Assembly: GCA_963835525.1 (NCBI GenBank)
Contig: CAWIFM010000006.1
Span: forward strand, 1 to 64,000
Reading direction: 5' to 3'
Length of the DNA stretch: 64,000 bases
From: DASSUW01 sp963835525
GTDB lineage: Bacteria; Actinomycetota; Thermoleophilia; Solirubrobacterales; Solirubrobacteraceae
The notes under the pieces were generated by a model. The model was not told the origin of the DNA, did no database searches, and saw only the letters and a program-made list of their open reading frames with translations. The translations under genes were made by a program, and so were the position numbers. Each line of letters begins with the position of its first letter. The first letter of the stretch is position 1. Positions 35,601 to 43,807 of the stretch are shown here, piece by piece.

Positions 35601-36179
35601 TCACCTGGGCGGCGTGAGCGCCTTCGGCATGCGGCCGGCGGCCGCGTCCTCGATAAGGGTCGTCAGCCGCCGCTCCCGCGTCTCCGGCTTCTTGGCGCTC
35701 GTGATCCAGTAGATGGCCCCCTGCCGCCACGACGGCGGCCGGCTCTGGAACCACTCCCACACAGCCGGGTCGGCGCGCAGCCGCGCCTCCTGCTCGGGCT
35801 CGAGCTTCGCCTTGTGGCGCTGCTCGTAGGAGTAGATCGCCGAGCGCTCCTCGTCGCGCGCCTCGAAGGCCGCGAGGCCGGCGGGCGTCATCCGCCCTTC
35901 CGCGATCAGCTCGCCCGCGCGGGCGATGTTGACCGCGCTCCAGATGCTGCGGGCGCGCCGCGGCGTGAAGCGGATCGAGTAGCTCTCGTCGTCGATCCGG
36001 CGGCGGATGCCGTCGATCCACCCGAAGCAGAGCGCCTCGTCGACCGATTCCGGCCATGTGATGCTCGGCCGCCCGCTGCCCTTCTTGTAGTAGCCGACGA
36101 GCAGCTCGCCGGCGTCGGCGTGATGCTCCTCGAGCCAGGCGCGGAAGTCCTGCGGGATCGCGAAGAATCTGGGTTCCAC
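35601..36179 (-). CDS. YdeI/OmpD-associated family protein (paralog 1)
   Basis: 192 residues from a GTG. FFAIPQDFRAWLEEHHADAG and VDEALCFGWIDGIRRRIDDE, then SYSIRFTPRRARSIWSAVNI, MTPAGLAAFEARDEERS and WITSAKKPETRERRLTTLIE follow the YdeI family from end to end. Members have been linked to resistance to cationic peptides and to bacteriocin protection in some reports, but the molecular role is unclear. A second copy is encoded at 56975-57535. Confidence 0.82.
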   Translation of the reverse strand: MEPRFFAIPQDFRAWLEEHHADAGELLVGYYKKGSGRPSITWPESVDEALCFGWIDGIRRRIDDESYSIRFTPRRARSIWSAVNIARAGELIAEGRMTPAGLAAFEARDEERSAIYSYEQRHKAKLEPEQEARLRADPAVWEWFQSRPPSWRQGAIYWITSAKKPETRERRLTTLIEDAAAGRMPKALTPPR

Positions 36180-36200
36180 GCCGCGAGTATCCTCGGGTCG

Positions 36201-36932
36201 ATGCGCGAGCACGGCCTTGTCACGTCGGCCGCCGGGCTTGGCCTGCACGGCCACGCCTGCTGGGCCTATGCCGACGACGCCGAGCTCGTCCGCGCCGCCG
36301 CCGAGTACCTCGCGGACGGTGCACGGCTCGGCCAGAAGCTGCTCTACGTCGGCCCCGCCGATCGGCTCCACCTCGCCGATGACCTAGGCGTCGAGGCGCT
36401 GCCGCTCAGCGCCTTCTGCGAGCTCGGCCGCCCGACCGATCCCGACCGCCTGCTGGAGATCTACGCGGCGGCAACCGACGCGGCGCTCGCCGAGGGTTTC
36501 AGCGGCCTGCGGGTCGCCGCCGACGTCACCGAGCTGGCAGTCGACCCCGCGTGCCACTGCCGCTGGGAGAGCGTCGCCGACCGCTTCATGGCCGAGCGGC
36601 CGCTGTCGGCGCTGTGCTGCTACGACCGGCGCCGGCTCGCCCCGGAGGTGCTGCGCGACCTCTGCTCGGTCCACCCCGTGGTCAACGAAGCGGTGCCGTT
36701 CCGTATCTACGCCGCGGGCGACGCGCTCCTACTGGAAGGTGAGATCGACTACTTCTCCAGCGACGCGCTCGCGCGGATGCTCGCGCTCGCACGCGGCGAC
36801 AAGGTCCTCGACCTGTCCGGTGCCGGCTTCATCGACCACCACGGCGCGCGGGTTCTCGTTGAAAGCGGAATGCCGCTCGCGGGTATGCCGGTCTCGATGC
36901 GGCGTACGTGCGAGCTGATGGGGCTGGCGTGA
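36201..36932 (+). CDS. MEDS-STAS protein, anti-sigma-factor-antagonist-like
   Basis: 243 residues. The N-terminal MEDS (DcmR sensory) domain opens GHACWAYADDAELVRAAAEY and covers about 165 residues. The C-terminal 75 residues are a STAS-like domain: IYAAGDALLLEGEIDYFSSD, GDKVLDLSGAGFIDHHGARV. The serine normally phosphorylated in SpoIIAA-type STAS domains lies before the GFIDHHG helix (DLSGAGF), which is consistent with RsbV/SpoIIAA-like regulation. The GTG of the next gene overlaps its stop (GTGA). Confidence 0.82.
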   Translation: MREHGLVTSAAGLGLHGHACWAYADDAELVRAAAEYLADGARLGQKLLYVGPADRLHLADDLGVEALPLSAFCELGRPTDPDRLLEIYAAATDAALAEGFSGLRVAADVTELAVDPACHCRWESVADRFMAERPLSALCCYDRRRLAPEVLRDLCSVHPVVNEAVPFRIYAAGDALLLEGEIDYFSSDALARMLALARGDKVLDLSGAGFIDHHGARVLVESGMPLAGMPVSMRRTCELMGLA

Positions 36933-37856
36933 GCGGCTTCCATCACGAGGCGGTCTTCTACGCCGGCGACGAGGAGTACCTCGCGGGACTGCTGCCCGAC
37001 CTGCGCGCCGCGATCGACGTGGGCGGCGCGATCCTCGTGGCCGTCGGCGACGACAAGGTCGAGCTCCTGCGCGGAGCGCTCGGCGCCGACGCCGACCGCG
37101 TGCGCTTCACCGACATGGAGCGCCTCGGCCGCAACCCCGCGTGCATCATCCCCGCCTGGCGCGAGTTCATGGCCACGGCGGGCAGCGGCCCGCGACTCGG
37201 GATCGGCGAGCCGGCCTGGCCCGGGCGCACCGAGGCCGAGCTGGTCGAGTGCCGGCGCCACGAGTCGCTGCTCAACCTCGCCTTCGACGATGGCGGGCCG
37301 TGGCGGCTCCTGTGCCCGTACGACGTCCGCGCGCTCCCGGCAGACGTGCTCGCCGACGCCCGCCACAACCACCGGCACGTGAGCCGCGACGGCGTCAGCG
37401 TGCCGTGCGACGACTACCTCGAGACGACGACCGTGCTGGCGTGGGACGGGCCGCTCCCGAGCCCTGCCGTCGAGCCGGCCGAGATGCTGTTCACGCGCGA
37501 GGACCTCGTGCTCGTGCGCATGTTCGTCGGCGAGCGCGCCGCCGCGGAAGGCCTCGATAAGGAGCGGCGGTCCGACCTCGTGCTGGCCGTCAACGAGCTG
37601 GCCACCAACTCGATGCGCCACGGCGGCGGCCGCGGCGCTACTGAGCGTGTGGCGCGAGAACGGCACGCTCCTGTGCGAGGTACACGACCGCGGCCGCATC
37701 ACCGACCCGCTGGCCGGGCGCGAGCTGCCACCCGACCTGCGCGGTGGCGGGCGCGGGCTCTGGCTCGTCAACCACCTGTGCGATCTGGTGCAGGTGCGCT
37801 CCTCGGAGGCGGGCAACGTGATCCGCCTGCACATGAGCGTCGAGGCCACTTCCTAG
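36929..37856 (+). CDS. MEDS-HATPase protein, RsbW-like anti-sigma kinase, one frameshift
   Basis: About 308 codons. The N-terminal MEDS domain reads GFHHEAVFYAGDEEYLAGLL, VAVGDDKVELLRGAL and LCPYDVRALPADVLADARHN. The C-terminal HATPase_c_2 domain has RRSDLVLAVNELATNSMRHG (N box). After a single-base shift near 37638 the frame resumes LLSVWRENGTLLCEVHDRGR and ends GGRGLWLVNHLCDLVQVRSS, the G boxes. Both ATPase halves are intact, so the shift may be a sequencing error in a GGC/GCG run. The pair with the MEDS-STAS gene is the usual antagonist/kinase arrangement. No sigma factor gene is adjacent. Confidence 0.78.
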
Positions 37857-37919
37857 TACCGCTGTCCGGTCCATTGTCGGTTGCCCGGCACGGCCCTACG
37901 CTGATGTCAGGCCCCCGTG

Positions 37920-39131
37920 ATGGACCCCATGGATGCAGGACGCTCGGATGCGCGCGCCGAGGACGAGGCGTTGGCCCCCGTGCTCGCGATCGTGCACGGA
38001 CTGCCGGACGCGACGGTCGGCTCCGGCCCCGACGGCCGGATCGTCTTCGCGAACGCGCTGGCCGGGGAGCTGTTCGGCTACGACCCCGCGGAGCTGGTCG
38101 GCCGGCACGTCCAGACGCTGTGGCCCGAGCGCGTGCGCGAGCGCTACCTGCGCAACATGCGCCTCTACTTCGCCACCGAGCACCCGCTGCGCTTCACGAC
38201 CGAGGCCTGGGGGCTGCGCGCCGACGGCACCGAGTTCGTCGGCGAGATGAGCTGGGGGATCGTCGACACCCCCGCCGGCCCGCTGCTGCTCGCCATCGGG
38301 CGCGACGTCTCCGAGCGCCGCGCCGCCGAGCGGCGGCTGCGCGCCGTGTCGGCGCTGGGTGAGCGGGCACTGGCCGGCGTCCCGTTCGAGGCGCTGGCGG
38401 CCGACGCGGTCGAGCAGCTGCAGCGCACGCTGCCGCTCGAGCGCGCCGAGCTGCGCGCCGGCGAGGTCGTCGCCTACGGCGGTGAGCCGGCCGGATCGCC
38501 GCTGCGGCTCGAGCTCGGGCCGGAGGCCGAGCTGGCGACCTGGTTCTCGCGCACGATCGACGACGACGAGAAGAGCTTCGTGCGCGCCGTGGCCAGCATC
38601 CTCGGCACCGCGCTGGTGCGGCTGCGCAGCGAGGAGCGGATGCGCCACGAGGCGCTGCACGACCCGCTGACCGGGCTCGCCAACCGCACGCTGCTGCGCG
38701 ACCGGCTCGACCACGCGCTGGCGCGCTCGGCGCGCGAGAGCATCGCGACCGGGGTGCTGTTCATCGACCTCGACGACTTCAAGCGCGTGAACGACCGCTT
38801 CGGCCATGCCGCGGGCGACGCGGTGTTGGCCGAGGTCGGGCAGCGGCTGCGGGCCGCCGTCCGGCCGGTGGACACCGTGGCGCGCCTGGGCGGCGACGAG
38901 TTCGTCGTCGTCTGCGAGGCGGTCGACGAGGACACGGCGCTCGCGCTCGGGCAGCGGCTCGACACCGCCATCCGCCGGCCGCTCGACGTGAGCGGCACCG
39001 AGCACCGGCTGACCGCCAGCATCGGCATCGCGCTCGGGAGCGACGACGCCGACTCGATCCTGGCCGCCGCAGACGCCGCCCTCTACCAGGCGAAGGCGTC
39101 CGGCCGCGGGCGCGTCGAGCTGCGCCGCTGA
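37920..39131 (+). CDS. PAS-GGDEF diguanylate cyclase
   Basis: 403 residues. PAS domain about 15-135 (GLPDATVGSGPDGRIVFANA, ELFGYDPAELVGRHV). A short GAF-like linker follows to about 240, and then a GGDEF domain (HDPLTGLANRTLLRDRLDHA, GVLFIDLDDFKRVNDRFGHA). The active-site loop RLGGDEFVVV is intact (GGDEF 324-328) and an inhibitory RPVD site (315-318) lies five residues before it. An active, product-inhibited c-di-GMP synthase is therefore predicted; no EAL domain. GTG 37917 directly precedes the ATG and is an alternative start. It follows the MEDS pair by about 60 bases. Confidence 0.88.
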   Translation: MDPMDAGRSDARAEDEALAPVLAIVHGLPDATVGSGPDGRIVFANALAGELFGYDPAELVGRHVQTLWPERVRERYLRNMRLYFATEHPLRFTTEAWGLRADGTEFVGEMSWGIVDTPAGPLLLAIGRDVSERRAAERRLRAVSALGERALAGVPFEALAADAVEQLQRTLPLERAELRAGEVVAYGGEPAGSPLRLELGPEAELATWFSRTIDDDEKSFVRAVASILGTALVRLRSEERMRHEALHDPLTGLANRTLLRDRLDHALARSARESIATGVLFIDLDDFKRVNDRFGHAAGDAVLAEVGQRLRAAVRPVDTVARLGGDEFVVVCEAVDEDTALALGQRLDTAIRRPLDVSGTEHRLTASIGIALGSDDADSILAAADAALYQAKASGRGRVELRR

Positions 39132-39182
39132 CGTCAGCGGGTCGTCAGCCGGACGTCAGCGGGCGCTGGTCTGCTGCGCCGC

Positions 39183-39860
39183 ATGGAGTACGTCCACACC
39201 CACGCGCCCGAGGCCCTGATCGAAGTCCACGAGCGCGCCATCCCCGTTCGCCTCGAACGCTGGCTCGAGCTGAGCGCGGTGCTGCTGCTCGCCATCGCGA
39301 CGCTCGCCACGGCCTGGTGCGGCTACCAGGCGGCCGGCTGGTCGGGCGACCTGTCGCAGCAGTTCTCGAACGCCGCCACCGCGCGCATGCAGGCGGTGTA
39401 GGCGTCGACGCAGGCCGGCCAGCACCGCATCGACGACCTCCTGTACTTCAACCACTGGCTCGACGCCCGCGAGGCGGGAGACGAGGAGCTGGCGGCGATC
39501 CACCGGCGCCGGTTCCGCCCCGAGTTCGTGCCCGCCTTCGAGGCGTGGATGGCCCAGCGGCCGTTCTCCAACCCGCGCGCGATCGCCGGCCCGCTGTACA
39601 TGCCCGAGTACCGCTCCGCCGATCAGGCTCGCAGCCTCGAGCTGCACGCCGCGGCCGACGAGCGCTACGAGCACGGCACCCGGGCCAAGCTGTACGCGGA
39701 CCGCTACATCCTGGCCACGGTCTTCATGGCCGCCGTGCTGTTCTTCGCCGGCATCTCGCTGCGCCTGGACTGGCGCCCGCTGCGGATCGCCGTGATCGCC
39801 ATGGCCGGCGGCCTGCTGGTGGGCGGAGGCGCCTACGTTCTGACGCTGCCGCTCGCGTAA
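39183..39860 (+). CDS. membrane protein of unknown function with an in-frame amber stop
   Basis: The frame codes for 225 residues in all but is interrupted by TAG at 39399-39401 (MQAV-stop-ASTQAGQHRIDD). Before the stop there is one helix (RWLELSAVLLLAIATLATAW). After it come a soluble stretch (RPEFVPAFEAWMAQRPFSNP) and two helices (YILATVFMAAVLFFAGISLR, IAVIAMAGGLLVGGGAYVLT). The helix/soluble/helix-helix order resembles DUF4337-like proteins, with low certainty. Both sides keep normal codon use, so this is either a point nonsense mutation, an error for GAG or CAG, or readthrough. Confidence 0.6.
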
Positions 39861-39870
39861 CATCGCGGCC

Positions 39871-40479
39871 GTGGTCGTCACGATCTCGGCGTCCTACGGG
39901 GCCGGCGGCGCCTACGTCGGACCGCGGCTGGCGGAGCGGCTGGGGGTGCCGTTCCTCGACCGCGCGATCCCGACCGAGGTCGCGCAGCGCCTCGCCGTCC
40001 CGCTCACCGAGGCGATCCACCACGACGAGTCGGCAGGCAGCGTGTTCGAGCGCTTCATCCGCGTGCTGGCGCCGGCCGGCATGGCCTTCGGCGCCCGCCC
40101 GTTCCTCGACCACGAGATCGTCGACGAGAACGCCTATCGCGACGCGACCGAGCAGGTGATCCGCGAGCAGGCGGGGCGCGAGGGCGGCGTCTTCCTGGGC
40201 CGCGCCGCCGCGCTGGTGCTGGCCGGCACGCCGCGCTCCCTGCACGTGCGCCTGTACGGGCCGCGCGAGGCGCGCGTTGAGCGGGCGATGGAGCACGAGG
40301 GGATCGCCCGCGAGGAGGCCCAGCGCCGGCTCGACGACAACGACCGCGCACGCGAGGCCTACGTGCACCACTTCTACGGCGCCGACCCGAACGACCTCCG
40401 GCACTACCACCTGGCGATCGACACCAGCGCGTTCTCGCTCGACCGGGTGGTTGAGCTCATCGCGTTGGCGGCGGACTAG
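39871..40479 (+). CDS. cytidylate kinase-like protein
   Basis: 202 residues from a GTG. VVTISASYGAGGAYVGPRLA is the phosphate-binding start of the cytidylate-kinase-like (Cytidylate_kin2) family, LGVPFLDRAIPTEVAQRLAV the nucleoside side, GGVFLGRAAALVLAGTPRSL the central strand, and REARVERAMEHEGIAREEAQ the LID-like region. It probably phosphorylates a nucleotide or a similar substrate; housekeeping Cmk differs in sequence, so the role is uncertain. Its stop TAG is directly followed by repeat element B. Confidence 0.75.
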   Translation: MVVTISASYGAGGAYVGPRLAERLGVPFLDRAIPTEVAQRLAVPLTEAIHHDESAGSVFERFIRVLAPAGMAFGARPFLDHEIVDENAYRDATEQVIREQAGREGGVFLGRAAALVLAGTPRSLHVRLYGPREARVERAMEHEGIAREEAQRRLDDNDRAREAYVHHFYGADPNDLRHYHLAIDTSAFSLDRVVELIALAAD

Positions 40480-40597
40480 CGCAAGTCAACTGCGGCTGGG
40501 TGGGGAGGCGGCGGCTGTGTCAGGTAACTACGGCATGGGCGTAGCTAGTTGACACGCGGCCGATCCCGCTCCCTTCAATGCCGCAGTTGACGTTCGC
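40480..40597. repeat. nested palindromic element, copy B
   Basis: 118 bases starting at the base after the kinase stop. The left end GCGCAAGTCAACTGCGGC and right end GCCGCAGTTGACGTTCGC are inverted repeats with two or three mismatches in 18. An inner hairpin pairs 40517-40532 with 40540-40555 (13 of 16) around GCATGGG. The left flank CTGGGTGGGGAGGCGG equals the right flank of copy A, and its right flank (reverse complement ATTGAAGGGAGCGGGATCGG) equals the left flank of A, so B lies in the opposite orientation. No coding frame. Confidence 0.8.
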
Positions 40598-40697
40598 CCG
40601 CGCCTAGTACACGACCGGCAACGCCACAGCCACGATCGCACCGCCGAGCGCCATCCCGACGCGCCACGCCCTCGTGCTGACACGATGCGAGCCGCCG

Positions 40698-41708
40698 ATG
40701 CGCACCCTCACGCAGCGGGAGCTGAACCGGGCGCTGCTGGCGCGCCAGCTGCTGCTCGAACGCGCCCGGACGCCCCTGCCCAGGGCGCTCGAGCGGATCG
40801 GCGGCATCCAGTCCCAGTACGCGCCGTCGATGTACATCGGGCTGTGGTCGCGACTCGAGGGCTTCACCCGCGACGCGCTCACGCGCGCGCTCGAGCGCCG
40901 CTCGGTGATCCAGGCCACGCTGATGCGCCACACCATCCACCTCGTCTCGCGCGCGGACTACTGGCCGCTGGCGCTCGCCGTCCGCGAGGTCCGCCGCGCG
41001 CACTGGGGCAAGGCGATGCCCGACGCTCCCTCGCCACAGGCGATGGCGGGCGCGGCGCGCAGACTGCGGAGCGCGATGAACGGCACGATCAGCCGCAAGC
41101 AGATCGAGGAGCTGCTCGGCCGGCCGCGGTCGAGCGGCGTCGGCCTCTGGATCGACCTCGTGCGGGTGCCGCCATCGGGCACCTGGGAGCGCCGCCGCGC
41201 CGACCTCTACGCCGCCGCCGAGGACTGGGTCGGACCACAGCCCGAAGAGGACGACGCGGCCGGGCACCTCGTCCGCCGCTACCTGAGCGGCTTCGGCCCG
41301 GCCTCCGAGAAGGACGTCGTCAGCTTCACGGGGCTGCCGCTCGCCGAGGTCCGCGCGGCCCTCGGCCGGCTCGAGCTGCGCCGGTTCGGCGGCGGACTGG
41401 TGGATCTCCCGCGCGCGCCGCTCCCCGACCCCTCGACGCCGGCGCCACCGCGCTTCCTACCGACCTGGGACGCGACGCTGCTCGTCCACGCCCGCCGCAC
41501 CGGCATCCTCCCGGAGGAGCACCGGCCGAAGATCTTCGGCATCAAGACGCCGCACTCGTTCCCCACGTTCCTGGTCGACGGCCAGGTCGCCGGCACGTGG
41601 AGGCACGAGAAGGGCAGGATCGCGCTGCAGCCGTTCGGCAGGCTCGACGCCGCCGACCGGCGGGCACTGAACGAGGAGGCGGACCGGCTTGCCGAATTCC
41701 ATTCCTGA
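40698..41708 (+). CDS. winged-helix DNA-binding domain protein (HTH_42/AlkZ-like)
   Basis: 336 residues from ATG 40698, preferred over 40674 because MRTLTQRELNRALLARQ is the family start. LERIGGIQSQYAPSMYIGLW carries the Gln-x-Gln motif of the HTH_42/AlkZ glycosylase superfamily, RHTIHLVSRADYWPLALAVR the next block, YLSGFGPASEKDVVSFTGLP the winged-helix centre and LPTWDATLLVHARRTGILPE the C-terminal catalytic-like segment. Family members include interstrand crosslink glycosylases, but many actinobacterial ones are uncharacterised. It overlaps the WS/DGAT gene by 20 bases. Confidence 0.8.
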   Translation: MRTLTQRELNRALLARQLLLERARTPLPRALERIGGIQSQYAPSMYIGLWSRLEGFTRDALTRALERRSVIQATLMRHTIHLVSRADYWPLALAVREVRRAHWGKAMPDAPSPQAMAGAARRLRSAMNGTISRKQIEELLGRPRSSGVGLWIDLVRVPPSGTWERRRADLYAAAEDWVGPQPEEDDAAGHLVRRYLSGFGPASEKDVVSFTGLPLAEVRAALGRLELRRFGGGLVDLPRAPLPDPSTPAPPRFLPTWDATLLVHARRTGILPEEHRPKIFGIKTPHSFPTFLVDGQVAGTWRHEKGRIALQPFGRLDAADRRALNEEADRLAEFHS

Positions 41709-43008
41709 GCGCCTGTCCGCGCTCGATGCCTCCTTCCTGGCGGTGGAGAGCCCGCTGGCGCCGATGCACGTCGGCTGGGTCGCGAGCTTCGACCCGCCCG
41801 ACGGCGGGCCGACCACTGCCGAGGAGCTGATCGCCCACATCGCGGAGCGGCTGGAGCACGCCCACCGCTACCGCCAGAAGCTGGCCGACGTGCCGCTCGG
41901 GGTCCACGACCCGGTGTGGGTCGACGACCCGGGCTTCGATCCGGCGCGCCACCTCCACGTGGCCGACGGCGACGTGGTGGACGAGGTCCTCTCCACGCCG
42001 CTGCCGCGCGATCGCCCGCTGTGGGAGATGTGGCTGTCCGGCGACCCGCCGACGATCGTCGGCAAGGCCCACCACTGCATGGTCGACGGAACCGCCGTCG
42101 TCGAGCTCGGCAACCTGCTGCTCGACGCCGAGCCGGACGCCCCCGCCCCGGCCGGCGGCGACTGGGCGCCTTCGCCGGAGCCGAACCCCGGCCAGCGGCT
42201 CGGCCGCGCCATCGCCGACCGGATCGGCGAGACCGCCGGCCTGCTAGCGACGCCGCTGCGGCTGGCCACGAACCTCCGGGCGCTCCCCGGGACGGCGCGC
42301 ATGGTGAGCCACACCGTGCTGCCGCCGGCGCCGCCGTCGCCGCTGAACCTGCACGGCTCCGGCCTCCGCCACCACACGCGCGTCACGCGCTCGCTCGACG
42401 AGGTGCGCACGATCCGGCGCGCCTTCGGCGTGACGCCGAACGACGTCGTGCTCGCGGCCTGCGCCGGCGCCCTGCACGCCTTCCTCGATCCGCCGGGCGC
42501 GCTCAAGGTCATGGTGCCCGCCGACGTGCGCTCGGCCGGCGACTCGGCGAGCGGCAACCGCATCTCGTTCGTCTTCCTCGAGCTGCCGGTCCACGAGCCC
42601 GACCCGCTCGAGCGCCTCCAGGCCATCCACCGCGCCACCGACCAGCGCCGCCGCGCCGAGGAGGCCGAGCGGCTCGACGACGCCTTCGGCGTGCTCGCGC
42701 TCACGCCCAAGCCGCTCCAGCGCACGCTCGCCCACGCCTTCGCGCACCCACGCCTCTACAACCTCACGATCTCGAGCGTCCCCGGACCGGCGGTCACCCG
42801 CTACCTGCGCGGCTGCCGCCTGCGCACCGTCCACTCGGCGGTGCCGCTCAGCGCCCACCACGGGCTGTCGATCGGCGTCGTCACCGTCGCAGGCAACGCG
42901 TGCCTCGGCATCTACTCCGACCCCGCCACGGTGCCGGACGCCGACGCCCTCGCGGGCCACCTCGACGCCGCGTTCGACGAACTGCTGGACTTGGCGGCCG
43001 ATGCCTGA
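41689..43008 (+). CDS. wax ester synthase/diacylglycerol acyltransferase (WS/DGAT)
   Basis: 439 residues from a TTG; no ATG lies near. SALDASFLAVESPLAPMHVG is the N-terminal signature, KAHHCMVDGTAVVELG holds the active-site HHxxxDG motif (128-134), NDVVLAACAGALHAFL and SGNRISFVFLELPVHEPDPL are mid-protein blocks, and ISSVPGPAVTRYLRGCRLR with AVPLSAHHGLSIGVVTVAGN are C-terminal. It would acylate a fatty alcohol or diacylglycerol from acyl-CoA. It overlaps the winged-helix gene and the HD gene, giving a coupled trio. Confidence 0.9.
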   Translation: MPNSIPERLSALDASFLAVESPLAPMHVGWVASFDPPDGGPTTAEELIAHIAERLEHAHRYRQKLADVPLGVHDPVWVDDPGFDPARHLHVADGDVVDEVLSTPLPRDRPLWEMWLSGDPPTIVGKAHHCMVDGTAVVELGNLLLDAEPDAPAPAGGDWAPSPEPNPGQRLGRAIADRIGETAGLLATPLRLATNLRALPGTARMVSHTVLPPAPPSPLNLHGSGLRHHTRVTRSLDEVRTIRRAFGVTPNDVVLAACAGALHAFLDPPGALKVMVPADVRSAGDSASGNRISFVFLELPVHEPDPLERLQAIHRATDQRRRAEEAERLDDAFGVLALTPKPLQRTLAHAFAHPRLYNLTISSVPGPAVTRYLRGCRLRTVHSAVPLSAHHGLSIGVVTVAGNACLGIYSDPATVPDADALAGHLDAAFDELLDLAADA

Positions 43009-43807
43009 GGTCCCGCTCCGCGAGGCGATCGCGGCGATGAACATCCACGCCCCGAGCGAGCGCAACCCGAAGCTCGCCGCGTTCCTCGAGGCCGCCAACT
43101 CCGACACCCAGCTCAAGGCCCGCTGGCACGCGGGGCAGGTCAACGCCGAGCGGCTCGGGATGAGCGACCACTCGTGGGTGCACCTGCAGATCGTGGTCAA
43201 TCGCGCGCTGCGCGTGTACCGGCTGCTGCGCCAGAAGGGCGTGCAGTCGTCGCTCGAGATCGACTACGGGCTCGAGCCGCGCGACGCCGAGGTCGTGATC
43301 GCCGGCGGCTGCCTGCTGCACGACCTCGGCATGTCGATCCACCGCGTCGACCACGAGGCCTACAGCCTGTTCCTGGCCGCCGGCCATCTCGACACGCTGC
43401 TGGCCGGCATCTACGAGGAGCCGGAACGCACGATCGTCGCCTCCGAGACGCTGCACGCGATCATCGGCCACCGCAGCGGCGGGCGGCCGCTCACGCTCGA
43501 GGCCGGCATCGTGCGCGTGGCCGACGCGCTCGACATGGAGCACGGCCGCTCACGGGTGGCGGTCGAGACGCACCTGCCGAACATCCACGCGCTGTCGGCT
43601 GCGGCGATCGACGAGGTGCGGATCCTGCCCGGCGAGGAGCGCGCGATCCGCGTCGAGATCGAGATGAACAACTCGGCCGGCGTCTTCCAGGTCGACGAGC
43701 TGCTCGCCCGCAAGCTTCGCGGCTCGGGCCTGGAGGGTCACATCGAGGTGGTGGCCGAGATCCAGGCCGAGCACGAGAAGCGGCTCTTCACCATCTACCG
43801 CATCTAG
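43001..43807 (+). CDS. HD-domain metal-dependent phosphohydrolase-like protein
   Basis: 268 residues. WVHLQIVVNRALRVYRLLRQ, then VVIAGGCLLHDLGMSIHRVD supplies the HD pair, ETLHAIIGHRSGGRPLTLEA a second His, and IVRVADALDMEHGRSRVAVE the terminal Asp, giving the H...HD...D set of the superfamily. The last 90 residues (HALSAAAIDEVRILPGEERA, NNSAGVFQVDELLARKLRGS) are a separate strand-rich segment. A phosphatase or nucleotidase is likely; the substrate is unknown. It overlaps WS/DGAT by 8 bases, and its TAG shares a CTAG with the convergent methyltransferase. Confidence 0.82.
   Translation: MPEVPLREAIAAMNIHAPSERNPKLAAFLEAANSDTQLKARWHAGQVNAERLGMSDHSWVHLQIVVNRALRVYRLLRQKGVQSSLEIDYGLEPRDAEVVIAGGCLLHDLGMSIHRVDHEAYSLFLAAGHLDTLLAGIYEEPERTIVASETLHAIIGHRSGGRPLTLEAGIVRVADALDMEHGRSRVAVETHLPNIHALSAAAIDEVRILPGEERAIRVEIEMNNSAGVFQVDELLARKLRGSGLEGHIEVVAEIQAEHEKRLFTIYRI

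Noticed and set aside
39399..39401. Programmed amber readthrough or pyrrolysine/selenocysteine-type recoding
   Set aside because: No downstream structure or recoding machinery is visible; a single-base error or mutation is simpler.
40604..40700. Possible minus-strand micropeptide ending MALGGAIVAVALPVVY before a TAG beside repeat B
   Set aside because: One hydrophobic segment without a ribosome site, overlapping the start of the winged-helix gene; too little evidence to call a gene.
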